DNA of 64,000 nucleotides from Paracoccaceae bacterium (GCA_030758115.1 JANREX010000060.1:1-64000), one strand, 5' to 3'. Shown: positions 55,385-64,000, counted from the first letter of the stretch. Notes: generated by a model from the letters alone, not told the origin. Numbers and translations are program-made.

Positions 55385-56227
55385 ATGCAAGAGCTGATGA
55401 ACACCGACATCTGGAACGGAACCACGCTGGCGGACGTTCTGACCCTTGAATTCCTGGCCTCGCTTGCCGGATCGGTTGTCGGCGCGCTGGCGCTGGTTCT
55501 GGGCGGGTTCATCGTGGCGGGCTGGGCGCGCAACCGGGTCATCGGCCTGTCGCGGCGGTACAAGCGGCTGGACATCACGCTGTTCAGCTTTCTCGGCAAT
55601 ATCCTGCGTTATGTGATCCTGGCCTTTACGGCGCTGTTCGTGCTGAACACCTTCGGGATTCAGACCACGTCAATCGTCGCCGTGATCGGTGCTGCCGGTC
55701 TTGCCATTGGCCTTGCCTTGCAGGGCACGCTGTCGAACGTGGCGGCGGGCGTGATGATCATCCTGTTCCGCCCCTTCAAGAACGGTGACTTCGTCGAAGT
55801 TGCCGGCCAATCGGGCACGGTGCAGGAGATCTCGCTGAACTTTACCGAACTGTCCTCGGTGGGAAATGTCCAGGTGATCATTCCCAACAGCCAGGTCTGG
55901 GGCAATGTCATCGTGAACTACTCTGCCTATGACACGCGCCGTGCGGAATGGATTTTTGGCGTGTCCTATGACGCGGACCTGAAGAAGGCCGAGACGATCA
56001 TCCGCGACACGATCATGTCAGATCCACGCTCCAGAACCGATCCCGCGCCCTTCTTCCAGGTCAACAACCTTGGCGACTTTTCGGTCGATTTTCTTGTGCG
56101 GGTCTGGTGCGACTCGGGTGACTATTTCCAATATCAGGCGGACATGAAGCGCGCCGTGAAAGAGGCGCTGGATGCAGGTGGCATCGACATTCCCTTCCCC
56201 ACGAGGACGATGATCAACGCCGGATGA
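55385..56227 (+). CDS. Small-conductance mechanosensitive channel (MscS family)
   Basis: A 280-residue channel of the inner membrane that opens under membrane tension to release solutes in osmotic downshock. Three transmembrane helices occupy about 20-135; TM3 contains GLAIGLALQGTLSNVAAGVMIIL, the Gly/Ala-rich pore helix. The beta domain (FRPFKNGDFVEVAGQSGTVQEISL) and C-terminal domain follow. AAGGAGG lies just upstream of the ATG. Normal length. A terminator follows the stop. Confidence 0.95.
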   Translation: MQELMNTDIWNGTTLADVLTLEFLASLAGSVVGALALVLGGFIVAGWARNRVIGLSRRYKRLDITLFSFLGNILRYVILAFTALFVLNTFGIQTTSIVAVIGAAGLAIGLALQGTLSNVAAGVMIILFRPFKNGDFVEVAGQSGTVQEISLNFTELSSVGNVQVIIPNSQVWGNVIVNYSAYDTRRAEWIFGVSYDADLKKAETIIRDTIMSDPRSRTDPAPFFQVNNLGDFSVDFLVRVWCDSGDYFQYQADMKRAVKEALDAGGIDIPFPTRTMINAG

Positions 56228-56247
56228 AGATCAACGACGCAGACAAC

Positions 56248-56286
56248 AAAAAACCCCCGCCGGGCGATGCCGGGCGGGGGTTTTGT
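56248..56286. terminator. Terminator between the MscS and peroxiredoxin genes
   Basis: AAAAAACCCCCGCC pairs with GGCGGGGGTTTT across about ten bases; it suits both convergent transcripts. Confidence 0.88.
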
Positions 56287-56300
56287 CTTCAGTCACAGCC

Positions 56301-56789
56301 TCAGATCGCGGCCAGCAACGCCTCGCCACCCGAAATCTCGCAGGTGCCGGGGCTTTCCTCGGGGTGGAATACCTTGACCACACCATCCTCGACCAGCATC
56401 GCGTAACGCTTTGACCGCGCGACAAGCCCTGCGGGCGGCGCATCGAAGTCCATGCCGATCGCCTTGGTGAATGCGCTGGAGGCATCGGCCAGCATGGTGA
56501 TGCCGGCGGCGGTGGCGCCTGTCGCCTCGCCCCATGCCTTCATGACGAAGGGATCATTGACGCTGATGCAGATGATCTCGTCCACGCCCTTGGCGGCGAA
56601 CTGATCCTTGGTGCGAATGAAACTCGGCACATGGGCAGAGTGGCATGTGGGCGTGAATGCCCCTGGAACCGCGAAGATCGCAACCTTGCGACCTTTCAGC
56701 TTTTCGCCCAGGGCCACCGCTTCCGGCCCCTTGTCACCCATCTTCACAAGCTTTGCATCGGGCAGATTTGCCCCGGTCGAAATCGTCAT
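56301..56789 (-). CDS. Prx5/AhpE-like peroxiredoxin
   Basis: A 162-residue thiol peroxidase that reduces peroxides via a cysteine sulfenate. The peroxidatic Cys49 is in PGAFTPTCH, the family PxxxTxxC motif; a second Cys near the C-terminus (GTCEIS) could resolve. GAGGA supports the ATG at 56789. It is divergent from the flavoprotein gene across 90 bases. Confidence 0.94.
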   Translation of the reverse strand: MTISTGANLPDAKLVKMGDKGPEAVALGEKLKGRKVAIFAVPGAFTPTCHSAHVPSFIRTKDQFAAKGVDEIICISVNDPFVMKAWGEATGATAAGITMLADASSAFTKAIGMDFDAPPAGLVARSKRYAMLVEDGVVKVFHPEESPGTCEISGGEALLAAI

Positions 56790-56811
56790 CCTGTTCCTCA
56801 CCTTGGGTTTG

Positions 56812-56826
56812 CGTTATCCGGTAACG
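56812..56826. promoter_or_regulatory. Inverted repeat between the peroxiredoxin and flavoprotein genes
   Basis: CGTTA-tccgg-TAACG, a perfect 5-base inverted repeat centred in the 90-base divergent gap; a candidate operator controlling both genes. Confidence 0.35.
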
Positions 56827-56879
56827 TGGATATAGGGTGCCGCGCAATCCGAGGCCAATACTTTCGAAAAGGAACAGGG

Positions 56880-58091
56880 ATGATGCATGTTGTCGTCGTC
56901 GGAGCCGGACAAGCCGGATCGTCACTTGTCGCAAAGTTGCGCAATTCCGGTTTTGACGGATCCATCGCACTAATCGGCGCCGAACCCGTGCCCCCCTATC
57001 AGCGCCCGCCCTTGTCGAAAGCCTATCTGCTGGGTGACATGGCGCTGGACCGGTTGTTCCTGCGGCCTGAAAGTTTCTATGCCGAACACCGGATCGACCT
57101 GCGCCTGAACACCCGTGTCACGGGGATCGACCGCGCCGCCCGGACCCTCGCACTGAATGGCGAGGTCATGTCCTACGATCATCTGGTGCTGGCCACCGGG
57201 TCGGACCCACGCCGCCTGCCCGCCAGCATCGGCGGGGCGCTGGATGGCGTCTTCGTGGTGCGTGATCTGGCCGATGTCGACGCCATGGCCCCGCATGTCG
57301 TGCAAGGAAAGCGCGCGCTGATCGTGGGTGGCGGCTATATCGGGCTGGAGGCCGCTGCCGTCGCCGCCAAGCGCGGGCTTGAGGTGACGCTGGTCGAAAT
57401 GGCGGACCGTATTCTGCAAAGGGTCGCGGCACCCGAGACATCCGACTTTTTCCGCGCCCTGCATCAAGGGCATGGCGTGACCATCCGAGAGGGTATCGGG
57501 CTGGATCGCCTGCTGGGCGAGGGGCATGTCACCGGCGCGCGGCTGAGCGATGGCACCGAACTGGCCGTCGATCTGGTGATCGTCGGCGTCGGCATCACAC
57601 CCGCCACCGCGTTGGCCGAGGCGGCAGGCCTCGAGATCGAGAACGGCATCAAGGTCGATGCGCAGGGCCGCACATCGGACCCGGCGATCTGGGCTGCCGG
57701 GGATTGCGCCTCGTTTCCCTGGAAAGATGGACGAATCCGGCTGGAAAGCGTGCCGAACGCGATCGAACAGGCGGAATGCGTGGCCGAAAACATCATGGGC
57801 GCCGACAAGGGTTATATCGCAAAGCCCTGGTTCTGGTCAGATCAGTATGACGTGAAACTCCAGATTGCCGGGCTCAATGCGGGCTATGACCGCACGGTGG
57901 TGCGGCCGGGCGACAAGCCGGGCAGCCAGTCCGTGTGGTATTTCCGGGGCGATGAACTGCTGGCGGTGGACGCGATGAACGATCCGCGCGCCTACATGAT
58001 CGGCAAGCGCCTGATCGAGGCGGGTCAATCGCCCGCGCCTGCGGCTGTGGCCGATCCGGACACCCCGCTGAAATCGCTGCTTCCCGCATGA
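56880..58091 (+). CDS. Ferredoxin reductase-like FAD-dependent oxidoreductase
   Basis: A 403-residue flavoprotein of the rubredoxin/ferredoxin reductase class. FAD motif VVVGAGQAGSS at 5-15, NAD motif ALIVGGGYIGLEAAAVA at about 143-159, ATG in ATGSDPRRLP, the GD motif in AAGDCASFP, and C-terminal reductase domain (WFWSDQYDVKLQIAG). It would pass electrons from NAD(P)H to a small ferredoxin or rubredoxin partner that is not encoded here. AAGGAACAGGG precedes the ATG. It overlaps rsmD by 4 bases. Confidence 0.9.
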   Translation: MMHVVVVGAGQAGSSLVAKLRNSGFDGSIALIGAEPVPPYQRPPLSKAYLLGDMALDRLFLRPESFYAEHRIDLRLNTRVTGIDRAARTLALNGEVMSYDHLVLATGSDPRRLPASIGGALDGVFVVRDLADVDAMAPHVVQGKRALIVGGGYIGLEAAAVAAKRGLEVTLVEMADRILQRVAAPETSDFFRALHQGHGVTIREGIGLDRLLGEGHVTGARLSDGTELAVDLVIVGVGITPATALAEAAGLEIENGIKVDAQGRTSDPAIWAAGDCASFPWKDGRIRLESVPNAIEQAECVAENIMGADKGYIAKPWFWSDQYDVKLQIAGLNAGYDRTVVRPGDKPGSQSVWYFRGDELLAVDAMNDPRAYMIGKRLIEAGQSPAPAAVADPDTPLKSLLPA

Positions 58092-58648
58092 GGATCGTTG
58101 CCGGGCGGTTTCGGGGCCGCGCCCTTGCGGCCCTGGGCAAAGGTGATCCCGGCGCGCATCTGCGCCCGACGACCGATCGCACCCGCGAAAGCCTGTTCAA
58201 CATGCTGGCCGGCGGCCGCTTTGGCGACCCGATCACCGACGCACGTGTTCTGGACATGTTCGCAGGCACGGGTGCACTGGGGCTCGAGGCGCTGTCGCGC
58301 GGGGCCGCACATGCCACTTTCGTCGACGACGGGACCAAGGCGCTGGCACTGATACGGCAGAACATCGCGATCTGCGGCGCTGCGGCCGAGACGCGGATCA
58401 TCAAGCGTGATGCCCGCCGCCTTCCCCCGAATGACGGCCTGCCTTGCGATCTTGTCTTTCTTGATCCGCCTTATGCGAAGGGCATGGGCGAACAGGCCCT
58501 GAACCAGGCCCTTGCCCAGGGCTGGATCGCCGCCGAGGCGCTGATCGTCTGGGAAGAAAGTGCGGCAATCATGCCGCCCGAAGGCGTCAGCCTTCTGGAC
58601 AGCCGCCGCTACGGCGATACGGTGATCAGCCTGCTGCGCGCTGGCTGA
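58088..58648 (+). CDS. rsmD: 16S rRNA m2G966 methyltransferase
   Basis: A 186-residue SAM-dependent methyltransferase that makes N2-methylguanine at position 966 of 16S rRNA. VLDMFAGTGALGLEALSRGA is the SAM-binding motif I and VFLDPPYAKG carries the catalytic DPPY. It starts MRIVAGRFRGR, as in the family. It overlaps the flavoprotein gene (ATGA). Confidence 0.95.
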   Translation: MRIVAGRFRGRALAALGKGDPGAHLRPTTDRTRESLFNMLAGGRFGDPITDARVLDMFAGTGALGLEALSRGAAHATFVDDGTKALALIRQNIAICGAAAETRIIKRDARRLPPNDGLPCDLVFLDPPYAKGMGEQALNQALAQGWIAAEALIVWEESAAIMPPEGVSLLDSRRYGDTVISLLRAG

Positions 58649-58806
58649 TCCGACAATGGCTTGCCGGACAGGCAAGCCCCCGCAGGGCTGCCATTCACGG
58701 TCACTCTTGCAACAGGGCAAAAAGACGACGCGCCATGGGGTCGGAAACGGGAAAGCATGGCAGGACATGCGGGTTCAGCTTGCCGGGACATTGATCCGGA
58801 ATTTCC

Positions 58807-60024
58807 ATGGCAACCCGTTACATTCCCCTCTGGACCCGCTTTGCCCCCACGCCCGGCGTTCGAGGTTTCGCGACGCTTCAGGGATTCGAGGCCATCACCC
58901 GCGGGATCCTGATATCAGTCTTTCCGCTCGAGATGTACCGCGCCCTTCAGGATGCGCAGACCGTGTCCCAGGTCTATTTCATGATCGGGATCACATCCCT
59001 GCTGGCCGGGTTGATGGTGCCCTGGCTGAACCGGTTCCTGCCACGCAGATGGATGTATACCACAGGCGCCTCGCTTTATGTGGTCGGATCGGTGGTTGCG
59101 GTACTGGGCGGGACCGACATGATCATGTTCGCCTTGCTCTGCAATACGCTGGCGACGGTGATCACCTTCGTCTGCTTCAATGCTTATGTGCTGGACTATA
59201 TCGCGCGGACCGATCTGGGACGGGCCGAGTCGATGCGGATGTTCTATTCGGCCCTCGGCTGGACGGTTGGGCCGGTTCTGGGTGTGACGCTGATGGCGCT
59301 CTGGCAGCCTGCGCCTTTCGTGGTCGCCGGCGTCTCGGCCATGTGCATGCTGTCGGTCTTCTGGTCGATGCGGCTGGGCAATGGCAAGCTGATCAGCCGG
59401 GCGCGCGCGCCCGCGCCCAATCCGCTGGCCTTTCTGGGGCGCTTCTTCGCGCAACCGCGCCTGATCGCGGGTTGGCTTTTCGCGGTGATCCGGTCCTGCG
59501 GCTGGTGGGTCTATGTGGTCTACCTGCCGATCTTCGCCGTCCAGTCCGGGCTGGGCGAGGCGACGGGCGGGATCGTCCTGTCGATCACCAATGGCACGCT
59601 TTTCCTGACACCGTTGATGTTGCGCTTCGTTCAGGCCAGTTCGATCCGCACGGCAGTGCGTTTCGGTTTCTTCGCGGCAGGCGCGCTGTTCATCGCGGCG
59701 GGCATTGGCCAGTGGCTGCCATGGGGGGCGGTGGTCCTGCTGATGCTGGCCTCGTTCTGCCTGATCCTGCTGGATGTCTGCGGCGGGTTGCCCTTCCTGA
59801 TGGCGGTCAAGCCATCGGAACGCACCGAAATGTCCGCGGTCTATTCCAGCTTCCGCGATGTATCGGGGATCCTGACCCCCGGCATCGCCTGGCTGGTCCT
59901 GCTGGCGGCCCCCTTGCCGGGGGTCTTCATGGCCTGTGGTGCAGGGCTCTGGCTGGCATGGGGCATCGCGGGGCGCTTGCATCCGCGCCTGGGTCGCGCG
60001 CGGATCCGCATGCCTGCCATCTGA
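58807..60024 (+). CDS. MFS transporter
   Basis: A 405-residue inner-membrane transporter with about twelve hydrophobic segments. The N-terminal repeat ends with LNRFLPRRWMYTTGASLYVVG, the loop 2-3 equivalent. No substrate motif that I recognise. The gene is flanked by rsmD (158 bases upstream) and convergent map. The start at 58807 lacks a strong ribosome binding site. Confidence 0.82.
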   Translation: MATRYIPLWTRFAPTPGVRGFATLQGFEAITRGILISVFPLEMYRALQDAQTVSQVYFMIGITSLLAGLMVPWLNRFLPRRWMYTTGASLYVVGSVVAVLGGTDMIMFALLCNTLATVITFVCFNAYVLDYIARTDLGRAESMRMFYSALGWTVGPVLGVTLMALWQPAPFVVAGVSAMCMLSVFWSMRLGNGKLISRARAPAPNPLAFLGRFFAQPRLIAGWLFAVIRSCGWWVYVVYLPIFAVQSGLGEATGGIVLSITNGTLFLTPLMLRFVQASSIRTAVRFGFFAAGALFIAAGIGQWLPWGAVVLLMLASFCLILLDVCGGLPFLMAVKPSERTEMSAVYSSFRDVSGILTPGIAWLVLLAAPLPGVFMACGAGLWLAWGIAGRLHPRLGRARIRMPAI

Positions 60025-60032
60025 CCGGCGCG

Positions 60033-60845
60033 TCAGCCGTATGTGGGGTGGAACCGTCCCGCGGGCGAGAGGGTGAAGATCTCGCACCCAGTTGCCGTGA
60101 CACCCACGGAATGCTCGAACTGGGCGCTCAGCGACTTGTCGCGGGTCACGGCTGTCCAGTCATCGGCCAGCACCTTGGTTTCGGGACGGCCCAGGTTAAC
60201 CATGGGCTCGATGGTGAAGAACATCCCTTCTTCCAGCACCGGTCCGGTGCCCGGCCGGCCATAATGCAGGACATTGGGCGGCGCATGAAAGACGCGGCCC
60301 AGGCCATGGCCGCAGAAATCCCGCACCACGCTCATGCGATGCCCTTCGACGAAAGACTGGATCGCATGGCCGATATCACCAAATGTGTTGCCCGGCCGGA
60401 CCGCCTCGATCCCCAGCATCAGCGCGTCATGGGTCACCTGGATCAGCCGCTCGGCCTTGCGCGACAGGGCACCCGCAGCATACATGCGGCTGGTATCGCC
60501 GAACCAGCCATCGACGATCACGGTGACGTCGATGTTCAGGATATCGCCGTCCTTCAGCTTCTTGTCGCCGGGGATCCCGTGACAGACCACATGGTTCAGG
60601 CTGATGCAGCTGGCATGCTGATAGCCCTTGTAGCCGATCGTGGCGGATTTCGCGCCAGTCGCCTCGACCTTGTCCTCGATGATCCGGTCCAGCTCGGCGG
60701 TGGTGATGCCGGGCTGCACGAACTCTGCGATCTCGTCCAGAATGGCCGCGGCCACCTGACCGGCACGGTGCATTCCGGCAAAGTCACCGTCTTCATGAAT
60801 TCGGATGCCATCCCGCGTGAGGCGGCCGCGATGCTGATCGTTCAA
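60033..60845 (-). CDS. map: Methionine aminopeptidase, type I
   Basis: A 270-residue metalloenzyme that removes N-terminal Met from nascent proteins. Metal ligands are visible: NIDVTVIVDGWFGDTS (two Asp), GHGLGRVFH (His), TIEPMV (Glu) and QFEHSVG (Glu). The start is a TTG at 60845 with GGAG eight bases upstream; the family's usual RGRLT-x-DGIRIHE N-terminus shows that this, and not the later ATG, is right. It is convergent with the MFS gene. Confidence 0.94.
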   Translation of the reverse strand: MNDQHRGRLTRDGIRIHEDGDFAGMHRAGQVAAAILDEIAEFVQPGITTAELDRIIEDKVEATGAKSATIGYKGYQHASCISLNHVVCHGIPGDKKLKDGDILNIDVTVIVDGWFGDTSRMYAAGALSRKAERLIQVTHDALMLGIEAVRPGNTFGDIGHAIQSFVEGHRMSVVRDFCGHGLGRVFHAPPNVLHYGRPGTGPVLEEGMFFTIEPMVNLGRPETKVLADDWTAVTRDKSLSAQFEHSVGVTATGCEIFTLSPAGRFHPTYG

Positions 60846-60892
60846 ACCGGGGCTCCGTCCTGAAAATCCGTTTTGTCTTTATTTAGGCCGAT

Positions 60893-61630
60893 TTATCCCA
60901 AGTTGCCAGTCAAGCCAAGGGCGGGCGTCAGCGGATGTGACAATCCGATCCCATCGGGGTCAAGCCTGCAGGCATGGCAAATCACCTCGACGCCGGCCGC
61001 GCGCGCGGCCGATGCGGCGGCGGCATAGGCCGGATCGATGTCGCGGGCCAGGTCGAACCGGGTGCAATCGCTGCGCTGCACTAGATAGAACAGCACGGCG
61101 CGATGCCCTTGCCGCGCCATGTCGGCCAGCACGCCCAGATGCTTGGCGCCACGCGCGGTCACGCTGTCGGGGAATTCGGCCAGGCCTGCCTGCCGGCTGA
61201 GGGTCACGCTTTTCACCTCGACATAGGCATCGGGCAGACCCGGCTCACGCAGCAGGAAATCGACGCGACTGTCGGCGCCATAGCGCTGTTCCGGCAGGAC
61301 CGTTCCATAGGCGGCAAGCGCCGGGACGGCGCGCGCCTCGAATGCAGCGCGCAGCATCCGGTTGGGCCAGGCCGTATCGATCCCCGTGAAATGCCCATTG
61401 CAATGATCCACCAGGCGCCAGCCGTATCGCAACTTTTTCTTCGGATCGTCGTTGCGCTCAAGCCAGATTCTTGTGCCTGGCGCCGCCAGCCCCAGCATCG
61501 AGCCGGGATTGGGGCAATGCGCCACCACCTGCTGACCGGCATCAGGGCCGGTTTCGGGCACCACATCAGCCAGAAAACGCTTGTAGCGGCGGATCAGCCT
61601 GGCGGGCAGCAGAGGGGTTGGAAAGCGCAT
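60893..61630 (-). CDS. sfsA: SfsA family sugar fermentation stimulation protein
   Basis: A 245-residue cytosolic protein of the SfsA family, named for its effect on maltose use in E. coli, with a nuclease-like fold; its enzymatic role is not clear. Motifs: LIRRYKRFLADV, CPNPGSMLGL, YGADSRVDFLL, YVEVKSVTL and FYLVQRSDC. The start chosen is ATG 61630, preceded by TAGG. It lies upstream of map on the same strand. Confidence 0.92.
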   Translation of the reverse strand: MRFPTPLLPARLIRRYKRFLADVVPETGPDAGQQVVAHCPNPGSMLGLAAPGTRIWLERNDDPKKKLRYGWRLVDHCNGHFTGIDTAWPNRMLRAAFEARAVPALAAYGTVLPEQRYGADSRVDFLLREPGLPDAYVEVKSVTLSRQAGLAEFPDSVTARGAKHLGVLADMARQGHRAVLFYLVQRSDCTRFDLARDIDPAYAAAASAARAAGVEVICHACRLDPDGIGLSHPLTPALGLTGNLG

Positions 61631-61676
61631 GGGCTTGGGCCTATACCGAGGCATCTGATGTTTCAAGGACAGCGCC

Positions 61677-62399
61677 ATGACCAATCCAACCGCCGCCATG
61701 ATCGTGATCGGGGACGAGATCCTGTCGGGGCGCACGCGCGACAGCAACATGCATTACCTGGCAGGCGAATTGACCAAGGTCGGTATCGACCTGCGCGAGG
61801 TGCGTGTGGTCAGCGACGACGCCCCCGCCATCGTGGCGGCCGTCAAGGCCTTGTCCGGGGCCTATACGCATGTCTTCACCTCGGGCGGGATCGGGCCGAC
61901 GCATGATGACATTACGGCCGATTGCATCGCGCAGGCCTTCGATCGGCATATCGATGTGCGCGAGGACGCCCGCGCGCTGCTGGCGGCGCATTACGCCCGC
62001 ACCGGAAGCGAGTTGAACACCGCCCGCCTGCGGATGGCGCGCATCCCTGACGGGGCCAGCCTGATCGAGAACCCTGTTTCGACCGCACCGGGCTTCACGG
62101 TGGAGAATGTGCATGTGATGGCCGGGGTGCCTTCGGTCTTTCAGGCCATGGTCGCCTCGATCCTGCCGACCCTGACCGGCGGCAAGCCACTGCTGTCGCA
62201 GACCCTGCGCATTCAGCGTGGCGAAGGCGATATCGCCGGTCCGCTGGCCGAACTGGCCCAACGCTACCCGGACCTGTCGATGGGGTCCTATCCGTTCCAG
62301 CAGAACGGGGTTTATGGCGCCAATATCGTGATCCGGGGGCAAGATGGTGCACGGGTGGATGCCGCGATGGCGGAACTGTCGGCCCTGTTTCCCGCATGA
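61677..62399 (+). CDS. CinA N-terminal-type molybdopterin-binding domain protein
   Basis: A 240-residue protein with only the MoaB/MoCF-type domain found at the N-terminus of CinA. Features: AAMIVIGDEILSGRTRDSN and HVFTSGGIGPTHDDITADC. The nicotinamide mononucleotide deamidase half of full CinA is absent, as in many alphaproteobacteria. Known full CinA proteins cleave ADP-ribose; the role of the stand-alone domain is unclear. It overlaps the GNAT gene (ATGA). Confidence 0.9.
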   Translation: MTNPTAAMIVIGDEILSGRTRDSNMHYLAGELTKVGIDLREVRVVSDDAPAIVAAVKALSGAYTHVFTSGGIGPTHDDITADCIAQAFDRHIDVREDARALLAAHYARTGSELNTARLRMARIPDGASLIENPVSTAPGFTVENVHVMAGVPSVFQAMVASILPTLTGGKPLLSQTLRIQRGEGDIAGPLAELAQRYPDLSMGSYPFQQNGVYGANIVIRGQDGARVDAAMAELSALFPA

Positions 62400-63127
62400 T
62401 GCCGGATCTGGCGCAGCTTTATGACGTGATCGACGGGACATGGCCTGCGGCCGAGACGCAGGTTCTGGGACATGTCCTGCTGCGGCGGGGCGACGGGGGC
62501 GGGCAACGGGTGTCGGCCGCGACGGCGCTTGGCCCCATCACGCCGCGGGATATCGACGCCGCCGAAGCGGCGATGCAAGCCATGGAACAGCCGCGCCTGT
62601 TCCAGATCAGGGCGGGCGATACGGCGCTGGATGACCTGCTGGCCCGGCGTGGTTATGTGATCGTCGATCCCGTCAATCTCTATGTCGCGCCGGTCGATGC
62701 GGTGGCAACACGCCGTCCGCCACCCGTGACGGCCTTCTGCGTATGGGAGCCGCTGGCCATCCAGATCGACATCTGGGCCAAGGGCGGGATCGGCCCCGGA
62801 CGGCTTGCCGTCATGCAAAGGGCGAAGGGGCCGAAGACCTCGATCCTCGGACGGCTCAACGATCATCCCGGCGGCACCGCCTTTGTCGCGATCCATGATG
62901 GCATCGCCATGGTTCACGCCCTCGAGGTGCTGCCACATCAACGCAAGCAGGGGATGGCGGGCTGGTTCATGCGGCTTGCGGCCTTTTGGGCGCGCGACAA
63001 CGGGGCCAGCCACCTTGCCGTGGTCTGCACAGAGGCGAACACGGCGGCGAATGCGCTCTATGCTTCCCTCGGGATGGCGCTTGTGGGACAGTACCACTAC
63101 CGAAAACATCCAGATGACCTGAAATGA
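62396..63127 (+). CDS. GNAT family N-acetyltransferase
   Basis: A 243-residue acetyltransferase. The acetyl-CoA motif of GNAT enzymes is at HALEVLPHQRKQGMAGWFMRLAAFWARDNGASHLAV (about 177-213), followed by NALYASLGMALVGQYHYR. The N-terminal half is less recognisable. The substrate is unknown. It starts in the stop of the CinA-type gene. Confidence 0.88.
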   Translation: MMPDLAQLYDVIDGTWPAAETQVLGHVLLRRGDGGGQRVSAATALGPITPRDIDAAEAAMQAMEQPRLFQIRAGDTALDDLLARRGYVIVDPVNLYVAPVDAVATRRPPPVTAFCVWEPLAIQIDIWAKGGIGPGRLAVMQRAKGPKTSILGRLNDHPGGTAFVAIHDGIAMVHALEVLPHQRKQGMAGWFMRLAAFWARDNGASHLAVVCTEANTAANALYASLGMALVGQYHYRKHPDDLK

Positions 63128-63134
63128 GCAAAGC

Positions 63135-63707
63135 ATGACCACCAAAGATCAGCCCACCGCCCTTGACCTGCCGCAAGTCGATCCGCTGCCGCCCGCCACG
63201 CAGAAATACTTCGACATCTGTCAGGACAAGCTGGGCATGGTGCCGAACGTGCTGCGCGCCCATGCCTTCGACATCGACAAGCTGAACACCTTTTCCGCCC
63301 TCTACAATGACCTGATGCTGGCTGACAGCGGCCTGAGCAAACTGGAGCGCGAGATGATCGCGGTCACGGTTTCGTCCATCAACCGCTGCTTCTATTGCCT
63401 GACGGCGCATGGCGCGGCGGTCAGGCAACTGTCGGGCGACCCCAAGCTGGGCGAAATGCTGGTGATGAACTACCGGGTGGCACCGCTGGATGCGCGGCAA
63501 CGCGCGATGCTGGATTTCGCGGCGCTGGTCACGACCGCCTCGGCCACAATCGAAGAAGATCACCGCCAGGCACTGCGCGATGTCGGGTTCACGGATCGCG
63601 ACATCTGGGACATCGCCAATGTCGCGGCCTTCTACAACATGACGAACCGGGTCGCCTCGGCCACGGACATGCGCCCCAATGACGAGTATCATGCGCAGGC
63701 CAGGTGA
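63135..63707 (+). CDS. AhpD-like peroxidase-related protein (carboxymuconolactone decarboxylase family)
   Basis: A 190-residue helical protein with the AhpD-type catalytic CxxC (RCFYCLTAHG) and the family helix pattern around LSKLEREMIAVTVSSINR. Members of this 190-residue subgroup are annotated as peroxidase-related or alkylhydroperoxidase-like. AhpD-type enzymes are thiol reductants; the partner is unknown. It follows the GNAT gene by 7 bases and precedes the partial secreted-protein gene. Confidence 0.9.
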   Translation: MTTKDQPTALDLPQVDPLPPATQKYFDICQDKLGMVPNVLRAHAFDIDKLNTFSALYNDLMLADSGLSKLEREMIAVTVSSINRCFYCLTAHGAAVRQLSGDPKLGEMLVMNYRVAPLDARQRAMLDFAALVTTASATIEEDHRQALRDVGFTDRDIWDIANVAAFYNMTNRVASATDMRPNDEYHAQAR

Positions 63708-63716
63708 CCTGACGGG

Positions 63717-64000
63717 ATGAAAACGGTCCGCCCCTCCCACAGGTCCTTTGCAGGGATGGCGCTGATCCTCGGGCTTGTCTTGGCAGGCCCGGCAACCTCG
63801 CTGGAACTGACCTTGCCATTCAGCAGCCAGCTGACGACCCGCGTGGTGACCGCGCCGGACAGCCATGCGCTTGCCATCGGCCCCTTTGCTGAGGGCGCAT
63901 TACCGGTGATGGAGCTTGAGGGGCAGGTCGAACGGCAAGTGTTTCGCATACCGGGACAGGCGCTGACGACGCTGCAGATCTTTGCGCCGATCCGCGAACA
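63717..64000 (+). CDS. Start of a secreted protein, possibly OmpA family (cut by the window)
   Basis: The first 94 residues of a gene that runs off the right edge. A signal peptide (about 1-28, ending in AGPATS) is followed by LELTLPFSSQLTTRVVTAPDSHALAIGPF and a beta-rich stretch. This resembles the N-terminus of an OmpA-family protein found in related species, by memory only. It begins 9 bases after the AhpD-like gene stop. Confidence 0.5.
   Translation, partial: MKTVRPSHRSFAGMALILGLVLAGPATSLELTLPFSSQLTTRVVTAPDSHALAIGPFAEGALPVMELEGQVERQVFRIPGQALTTLQIFAPIRE

Noticed and set aside
58656-60863. A 735-codon open frame spanning the MFS and map genes
   Set aside because: It overlaps two well-supported genes in another frame, and its product is low-complexity and unlike any protein.

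Overview
The window is a compact, GC-rich (roughly 62-65% by eye) chromosomal segment that looks like a member of the Rhodobacteraceae/Paracoccaceae (Alphaproteobacteria). The main evidence is a complete RpoE-ChrR singlet-oxygen locus with its characteristic neighbours, a membrane urate hydroxylase fused to cytochrome c, an endonuclease-type MutL (no MutH needed), a single-cysteine L36 protein and a methionine aminopeptidase with a TTG start. Nothing suggests a phage, plasmid, IS element or CRISPR array. Genes are tightly packed, often with ATGA/GTGA overlaps. The only stretches above about 300 bases without a gene are 1-470, 30625-30988 and 43204-43568.

Layout. 1-4.9 kb: an empty left flank, then msrQ and msrP (periplasmic methionine sulfoxide repair) behind a membrane-anchored glutamate-synthase-like protein, a DUF302 secreted protein and a fasciclin-domain protein. 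4.9-13.5 kb: clpB with a sigma-32-like promoter, two unrecognised genes, pyrF, an NfeD/SPFH membrane pair, a Nudix hydrolase head-to-head with a zinc-ribbon DinB polymerase, and an N-formylglutamate amidohydrolase. 13.6-14.1 kb: tRNA-Val(GAC) and rpmJ.

14.1-25.7 kb: an apparent system for uptake and CoA activation of an unknown carboxylic acid. It has a full LIV-type ABC transporter (LivG, LivH, a 72-residue two-helix protein, LivM, binding protein, LivF) flanked by two different acyl/aryl-CoA ligases. A hybrid histidine kinase and an OmpR-type regulator are divergent from it across a 215-base gap that carries a tandem 10-base repeat, a good operator candidate. A Zn-dependent M20-type amidohydrolase follows convergently.

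27.0-30.3 kb: a histidine-phosphatase-fold protein lacking the second catalytic His, then two separate saccharopine dehydrogenases bracketing a SemiSWEET-type PQ-loop protein, probably lysine catabolism. 31.0-37.4 kb: the rpoE-chrR operon, and divergent from it a five-gene membrane/lipid operon (FAD oxidoreductase, DUF1365, MFS transporter, DUF3833, SDR). Both sides have a T(G/C)ATCC-N16-CGTATT promoter, so the five-gene operon is very probably an RpoE target.

37.4-49.3 kb: rmuC-mutL, puuD with a divergent LysR gene, a rhodanese, glnK-amtB, a class A penicillin-binding protein and the MlaA/MlaC lipid-asymmetry pair. 49.4-64 kb: an orphan type I secretion ABC/HlyD pair, RidA-GDPD, an acyltransferase with PhhB, an MscS channel, a peroxiredoxin divergent from a ferredoxin-reductase-like flavoprotein, rsmD, an MFS transporter, map, sfsA, a CinA N-terminal-type protein, a GNAT acetyltransferase, an AhpD-like protein, and the start of a secreted, possibly OmpA-family, protein cut by the window edge.
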